From CAXTTV01 sp964247295 (GTDB taxonomy: Bacteria > Chloroflexota > Ktedonobacteria > Ktedonobacterales > Ktedonobacteraceae), in contig CAXTTV010000107.1 in assembly GCA_964247295.1 (NCBI GenBank), forward strand, positions 1-16,773: DNA of 16,773 bases, given 5' to 3'. Under the pieces are notes generated by a model. That model was not told the origin of the DNA, did no database searches, and saw nothing but the letters and a program-made list of their open reading frames with translations. The position numbers and the translations under genes were made by a program. This document shows positions 13,222 to 16,773 of the stretch, piece after piece; positions within the stretch are counted from its first letter, which is position 1; every line of letters begins with the position of its first letter.

Positions 13222-15243
13222 ATGCAGCAATCTCATTTCCCTGATCACATTTTGTATGGGGCAGATTATAATCCCGAGCAATGGCCCGAAGAGGTCTGGC
13301 TGGAAGATATGCGGTTGATGAAGCAGGCCGGGGTGACGATGGTCTCGGTAAATATATTCTCCTGGTCTATGCTTGAGCCGGCACCCGGTCAATATCACTT
13401 TGAGCAGCTTGACAAGATTTTAGATCTGCTTCAGCAGTATGAAATTGCCGCCGATCTGGCGACCGCGACCGCCTCACCGCCAACCTGGATGAGCCGTCTC
13501 TATCCGGACATGCTACCGCAGACGCGGGAAGGTTTACGTCTCTCCCATGGATCGCGCCAGAGTTACTGTCCTAACAGTCCTGATTACCGTCGGACCGCCG
13601 CCGAACTGGTGAGAGAGCTCGCGACCCGCTATCGGCAGCACCCGGCGGTTAAGCTCTGGCATATCAACAATGAGATTGGCAATCATGTTTCCGCCTGTTA
13701 CTGTGATACCTGTGCGGCGGCCTTTCGCGACTGGCTACGCCAGAAATATCAATCCCTGGATGGTCTGAACGTTGCCTGGACAACCACCTTTTGGAGTCAG
13801 CTTTACCGTGATTGGGAAGATATTCTGCCGCCTCGTCTTTCTGCCGCCGCCGTTAATCCGTCCCAGACACTCGACTACTGGCGATTTATGTCGGACTCCT
13901 TGCTAGGTGTGTATCTCAATGAAGCTGACATATTACGAGAGATCACCCCGGAGATCCCGCTGACAACCAATTTCATTTTTGAGACGATGAAGCCGCTTGA
14001 TCTTTTCAAGTGGGCCAAACATGTAGACATTGTCTCGATTGACCATTATCCGCATCCAACCCAATCTCATCCTTGGCAGAGCGCCCTGGGTCTCGATCTA
14101 ATGCGCTCCCTTAAAAAGGCCCCCTATCTGGTGATGGAGCAGAGCCCCAATCAGGTGAACTGGCGGCCACAGAACCCACAGAAGCGTCCGGGTCAGCTCT
14201 ACTTACAGAACATGCAGTATCTGGCTCATGGGGCCGATGGCCTGCTCTATTTTCAGTGGCGGCAATCGTTTGGAGGCGGTGAGAAATTTCATAGCGCCAT
14301 GGTTCCCCATGGTGGAGGCGACAAGAGCCGCGTTTATCGTCAGGTAGCCGGCTTGGGGGCCGATCTTCAAAAAATGTCCGAGACCATCATTGGGTCCAGG
14401 CAAAAAACGCGGGTAGCGATCCTTATGGATTGGGATAACTGGTGGGATGTAGAGTACCTTCCTGGTCCAAGCGATCGGTTGCATTATTGGGAAATTATCC
14501 AGGCCTATTACCGGGCTCTATATAGTTTGAATATCGCCGTAGATATTATCTTTCCTGAGGAGGGTCTGAATGAGTATCGCTTGGTAGTTGCTCCATTGTT
14601 ACATCTGCTCCAGCCGGGTCTGGCGCAAAAGTTAGAACGTTTTGTAGAGCAGGGTGGAACCTTTGTCACCAGTTTCTTTAGTGGGATTGTTGATCAGCAT
14701 GATCATGTTGTCTTGGGAGGTTATCCAGGAGAGCTGCGTAAGCTACTGGGGATCTGGGTCGAGGAATTTGATCCCTGGACAGAGGAGATGACCAACGAGA
14801 TCCAAATTTCGGAAGGATCTTTAATGGGGAGTCATCCCTGTACGCTGTGGGGAGAATTGATCCATCTAGAAGGCGCGGAGGCTTTGGGGACATTTGTCGT
14901 GGATTATTATGCGGATGGTCCAGCGCTCACAAAACATCGTTATGGTCAGGGGGCAACCTACTATCTGGCCTCTCAACCCGGTCCCAACTTTATGCGCGAG
15001 CTTTTCGCCCTTATCTGTAACGAGAGTGGGATTGAACCGGTCTTGCGTGTTCCCGAAGGGATTGAAGTAACATGTCGTCAAAAGGAGAGCGGTCAGCTCA
15101 TCTACTTTTTACTTAACCATAATGATCAGGTGGCGCAAGTTGAATTGCCGTCGGGGAAATTTCAGAATATCATCAGCGGGGAGCGTTTGAGCGGCCCCAT
15201 TCGTCTGGCATCCCAATCTACCTTGATTCTTGTAGAGAGTTAG
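13222..15243 (+). CDS. GH42 beta-galactosidase
   Basis: Hydrolyses terminal beta-galactosides in the cytoplasm (no signal peptide). 673 residues, typical for GH42. The N-terminal TIM barrel begins YGADYNPEQWPEEVW (12-26). Acid/base Glu151 is in HINNEIG and nucleophile Glu306 in VMEQSP. Cys116 and the Cys159-Cys161-Cys164 cluster match the structural zinc site known from the Thermus A4 enzyme. FQWRQSFGGGEKFHSAMVPH follows in the expected place at the end of the barrel, and then the trimerisation and beta-sandwich C-terminal domains. The ATG at 13222 has AAGGAG, made of the last two codons of the upstream gene, eight bases away, so the two genes are probably translated together. The in-frame ATG at 13189 lies inside the upstream gene and is less likely. 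Released galactose would feed the GalK and GalT encoded at the left of the window. Confidence 0.95.
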   Translation: MQQSHFPDHILYGADYNPEQWPEEVWLEDMRLMKQAGVTMVSVNIFSWSMLEPAPGQYHFEQLDKILDLLQQYEIAADLATATASPPTWMSRLYPDMLPQTREGLRLSHGSRQSYCPNSPDYRRTAAELVRELATRYRQHPAVKLWHINNEIGNHVSACYCDTCAAAFRDWLRQKYQSLDGLNVAWTTTFWSQLYRDWEDILPPRLSAAAVNPSQTLDYWRFMSDSLLGVYLNEADILREITPEIPLTTNFIFETMKPLDLFKWAKHVDIVSIDHYPHPTQSHPWQSALGLDLMRSLKKAPYLVMEQSPNQVNWRPQNPQKRPGQLYLQNMQYLAHGADGLLYFQWRQSFGGGEKFHSAMVPHGGGDKSRVYRQVAGLGADLQKMSETIIGSRQKTRVAILMDWDNWWDVEYLPGPSDRLHYWEIIQAYYRALYSLNIAVDIIFPEEGLNEYRLVVAPLLHLLQPGLAQKLERFVEQGGTFVTSFFSGIVDQHDHVVLGGYPGELRKLLGIWVEEFDPWTEEMTNEIQISEGSLMGSHPCTLWGELIHLEGAEALGTFVVDYYADGPALTKHRYGQGATYYLASQPGPNFMRELFALICNESGIEPVLRVPEGIEVTCRQKESGQLIYFLLNHNDQVAQVELPSGKFQNIISGERLSGPIRLASQSTLILVES

Positions 15244-15251
15244 TATTTGCA

Positions 15252-15297
15252 GGAGAGCCCTTGAGCATTCCCCTTTTTTCGGGGTTAAGGGCTCTCC
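15252..15297. terminator. Two-tier hairpin between convergent genes
   Basis: Outer stem GGAGAGCCCTT/AAGGGCTCTCC (11 bp, 15252-15262 and 15287-15297) encloses an inner CCCC-(7)-GGGG (15270-15273 and 15281-15284). It sits between the stop of the beta-galactosidase gene and the stop of the Nudix gene, so it can end transcription from both sides. The T-run is inside the inner loop, not after the stem. Confidence 0.65.
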
Positions 15298-15305
15298 AAC
15301 ATTAT

Positions 15306-15761
15306 TTAGAGTTGTTGATCCTCCTGTGAGCTGCTTCTTTGATCGCGAACGATCGCTTCCGCCTGATCCAGACGTGCATCTACTATACGTTGGCGATGTT
15401 TTGGAAGCGTATTTGTGGGCAGATCGTCGGGATTAAAATAGCGGCAGGCCCGTGACTCCTCTGTTTCAGTGAGGAGGCCGCCGGTTGGGAAGCAGCGAAA
15501 GGTAATAACGATCTCCTGCTTTAAGGGTTTAGAGTAGACGCCAATCAATTTTCCAACCTGGACCTCAAGACCGGTTTCCTCTAAAACCTCACGGCGCATA
15601 GCCTCCTCAACAGTCTCGCCAGCCTCCATCCCCCCGCCGGGTAAGTTCCACCAATCGATATCGCGACGATGAGCAAGTAATACCTTCTCATCTTCAAAAA
15701 TCAGCGCGTAGACGGCGATCCGAAATTTCGCAGAACTGCCGGCCTCAATCGTTTCGGTCAC
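15306..15761 (-). CDS. Nudix hydrolase
   Basis: Hydrolyses a nucleoside diphosphate linked to another group; the substrate is unknown. Compact members of this kind include nucleotide-pool cleaners such as MutT-like enzymes. 151 residues. The Nudix box is complete and fits GX5EX7REUXEEXGU: Gly43, Glu49, then REVLEETGL (57-65), with Glu61 and Glu62 for Mg. It is preceded by DWWNLPGGGMEAGE, the usual strand-loop entry. The C-terminal 25 residues are charged and Gln/Ser-rich, probably disordered. The start is GTG with AAGGAGG four bases upstream. It lies downstream of a short MarR-type gene on the same strand, with a dyad between them, so local control by that regulator is possible. Confidence 0.93.
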   Translation of the reverse strand: MTETIEAGSSAKFRIAVYALIFEDEKVLLAHRRDIDWWNLPGGGMEAGETVEEAMRREVLEETGLEVQVGKLIGVYSKPLKQEIVITFRCFPTGGLLTETEESRACRYFNPDDLPTNTLPKHRQRIVDARLDQAEAIVRDQRSSSQEDQQL

Positions 15762-15799
15762 AACGCCTCCTTCACAAAGGTAGATAGTCTACAATAGCA

Positions 15800-15823
15800 A
15801 TCGTATATTGTATTATAGACGAT
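15800..15823. promoter_or_regulatory. Operator-like palindrome with overlapping -10 before the Nudix gene
   Basis: Nine-base arms ATCGTATAT and ATAGACGAT flank a six-base centre and are complementary except at one position. The size and AT-rich style suit a MarR-type dimer site. A minus-strand TATAAT (15817-15812) lies inside it, so a bound protein would block a leftward Nudix promoter. No clear -35 is seen. Whether the adjacent MarR-like protein binds here is inference. Confidence 0.4.
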
Positions 15824-15874
15824 CCGAACAGTTTTTTGGGGAAAAAGGTGGAATTGAGGGGGGCAGGACCTGTT

Positions 15875-16156
15875 TTATTTGCTGGAAGATTTTTGAGTGC
15901 GGCCAGGGAACCGTAACATAGCTACCCCGTTTTCCGTAAGATGAATATTGACCCGCCGCCGATCGATCATATCTTGAACGCGTTTAATCATCCCCTTGCG
16001 TTCCAGGCGGCTCAGACTTTTCGTAGCTGCGGATTGTGAGACCTGAAGTTCGCAGGCGACATCCTTCACAGTGCAGGCCTGATTTTGAAGTAGGCTTTCC
16101 AGAATACTATATTGGTAGCGCGTCACTTTTTTGCGCATATAACCTGAGCTATACAT
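15875..16156 (-). CDS. Short MarR-like winged-helix regulator
   Basis: 93 residues from the 16156 start, which has AAGGAG six bases upstream. An in-frame TTG at 16186 would add ten residues but is less likely. The segment TRYQYSILESLLQNQACTVK leads into a helix-turn-helix (about 33-56, LQVSQSAATKSLSRLERKGM) and a wing with DRRRVNIHLTENG (about 64-76), the pattern of MarR proteins. Typical MarR proteins have about 140 residues and dimerise through long N- and C-terminal helices. Here the C-terminal helices are absent and the protein ends in a basic Ser/Lys tail. It may dimerise differently, bind as a monomer, or be a truncated copy. It sits about 110 bases upstream of the Nudix gene on the same strand. 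Confidence 0.8.
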   Translation of the reverse strand: MYSSGYMRKKVTRYQYSILESLLQNQACTVKDVACELQVSQSAATKSLSRLERKGMIKRVQDMIDRRRVNIHLTENGVAMLRFPGRTQKSSSK

Positions 16157-16423
16157 AGGTAACTCCTTCTGAATCCCCCAATCCAAAGTGCTTGGACATT
16201 TTTTTTATAGGGCAGAGCTAACGCTTACGCGGAAATTTCTCAAGTAAAAAGCTGGTACACCTGAGAAATACCACGTGTAATACAGAGAGAGAAGAGCGTT
16301 CTATTCTGTGGGAAATGTGAGTATCGGTTACCCATTTCTTTGAGGAGAAATATCTATAGACGATAAATAGCAAAAAATACAAAGGTATGTAGTGCGACAC
16401 ATGGTATGGTAAGTGGAAACGTC
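16157..16423. other. Divergent intergenic region with an 8-bp inverted repeat
   Basis: No gene is evident. ATTTCTCA (16235-16242) and TGAGAAAT (16262-16269) form an 8-bp inverted repeat with a 19-base gap, possibly a regulator site between the leftward MarR-like and rightward XRE-type genes. A leftward TATAAA (16209-16204) precedes the MarR-like gene at a reasonable distance, without a clear -35. Confidence 0.35.
16340..16367 (+). promoter_or_regulatory. Weak candidate promoter for the XRE-type gene
   Basis: TTGAGG (16340-16345) and GATAAA (16362-16367) are spaced by 16 bases, about 55 bases before the ATG at 16424. Each box matches consensus at four of six positions. Confidence 0.25.
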
Positions 16424-16773
16424 ATGGATGAAAAACTTTACTGGTGGCGAGACTTTGGGCCTTTTGCGCCCGAGAACGAGTACCGCCAGTATCCAGATCC
16501 AGGGCAGGTTTTAGAATTTTATCGTAAGCGAAAAGGCCTGACTTCCCGTGAACTTGGAAAAAAGCTGAATGTGACCGCGAAAATGGTGCTGGCAATGGAG
16601 CATCAGCGGGCTGGTTTAGACTCTTTAGTGCGCCGTCGAAAGTTAGTTGACCTGTTGGGAATATCGCCCGAATTATTGGGATTGGATAGAGCGCTCAGCG
16701 CTGATCAAGCAAGGACCAGTTGGTGGGTGGAACGTGGCTGGCCTGATTTTGGGGATGGGGGGGATGGGTATCC
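16424..16773 (+). CDS. XRE-type helix-turn-helix protein, cut by the window edge
   Basis: An open frame from ATG 16424 runs off the right edge; 116 residues are visible and no stop is reached. Residues 27-82 (GQVLEFYRKRKGLTSRELGK, then LNVTAKMVLAMEHQR and LVDLLGISPELLGL) follow the five-helix pattern of Cro/C1-type DNA-binding domains. A Trp-rich lead-in (LYWWRDFGPF) precedes it, and after it come LSADQARTSWWVERGW and an acidic Gly/Asp stretch. In Ktedonobacteria-like genomes such domains are often the N-terminus of larger signalling proteins with TPR or NB-ARC parts, but that part is outside the window. Only a weak GTGGAA precedes the ATG as a ribosome binding site. Confidence 0.75.
   Translation, partial: MDEKLYWWRDFGPFAPENEYRQYPDPGQVLEFYRKRKGLTSRELGKKLNVTAKMVLAMEHQRAGLDSLVRRRKLVDLLGISPELLGLDRALSADQARTSWWVERGWPDFGDGGDGY

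Noticed and set aside
16752..16773. G-rich run at the right edge that might form a quadruplex
   Set aside because: It is explained by Gly/Asp codons of the XRE-type gene, and the sequence is cut by the edge.

Overview
The window looks like a chromosomal segment of a Chloroflexota bacterium, most likely a Ktedonobacter-like (Ktedonobacteria) organism. This placement is inferred from gene style, not from a marker gene. The clues are mid-range base composition, a Ser/Thr-kinase-like protein with a very long Pro-rich linker and a C-terminal FHA domain, a fused E1-alpha/E1-beta 2-oxoacid dehydrogenase, a GH42 beta-galactosidase with the four-Cys zinc site, and XRE and MarR regulators. There are no rRNA or tRNA genes and no CRISPR array.

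Layout. Positions 1-44 hold two direct repeats that look like the end of an insertion sequence lying to the left. A promoter with an operator-like dyad (70-99) follows. A rightward operon then carries an unknown gene (439-999), galT (1078-1989) and galK (1986-3272, overlapping galT by 4 bases). A 404-base gap follows; on the minus strand it holds what may be the decayed 3' end of an IS200/IS605 TnpB element. Next come a rightward M55 D-aminopeptidase (3677-4504) and a hairpin. A leftward block runs from 11931 down to 4562: E1 alpha/beta fusion, GT39/PMT-like membrane glycosyltransferase, DedA membrane protein, pseudokinase-FHA protein with its own intrinsic terminator, and a small membrane-anchored coiled-coil protein. 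From a divergent promoter region (11932-12187) a degenerate E1-alpha paralogue and a GH42 beta-galactosidase are transcribed rightward as a tight pair. After a two-tier hairpin come leftward Nudix hydrolase and short MarR-like genes. The window closes with a rightward XRE-type regulator cut by the edge.

How the genes fit together. GH42, galK and galT would release galactose from beta-galactosides and carry it through the first Leloir steps. They sit in two separate transcription units about 10 kb apart, and no galE or galM is present. The E1 fusion supplies the thiamine-dependent decarboxylase of a 2-oxoacid dehydrogenase complex, but no E2 or E3 is nearby. Facing it is an E1-alpha homologue that has lost most of the thiamine-diphosphate motif and is coupled to the beta-galactosidase gene.

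Most unusual points: (1) the motif-degenerate E1-alpha next to an intact E1 fusion and linked to GH42; (2) the FHA protein whose kinase domain has HGS in place of HRD; (3) the possible TnpB/omega-RNA relic between galK and the aminopeptidase; (4) the dyad placed exactly in the spacer of the left-hand promoter. I found no complete new defence or mobile system. The novelty is in degenerate paralogues and gene pairings.
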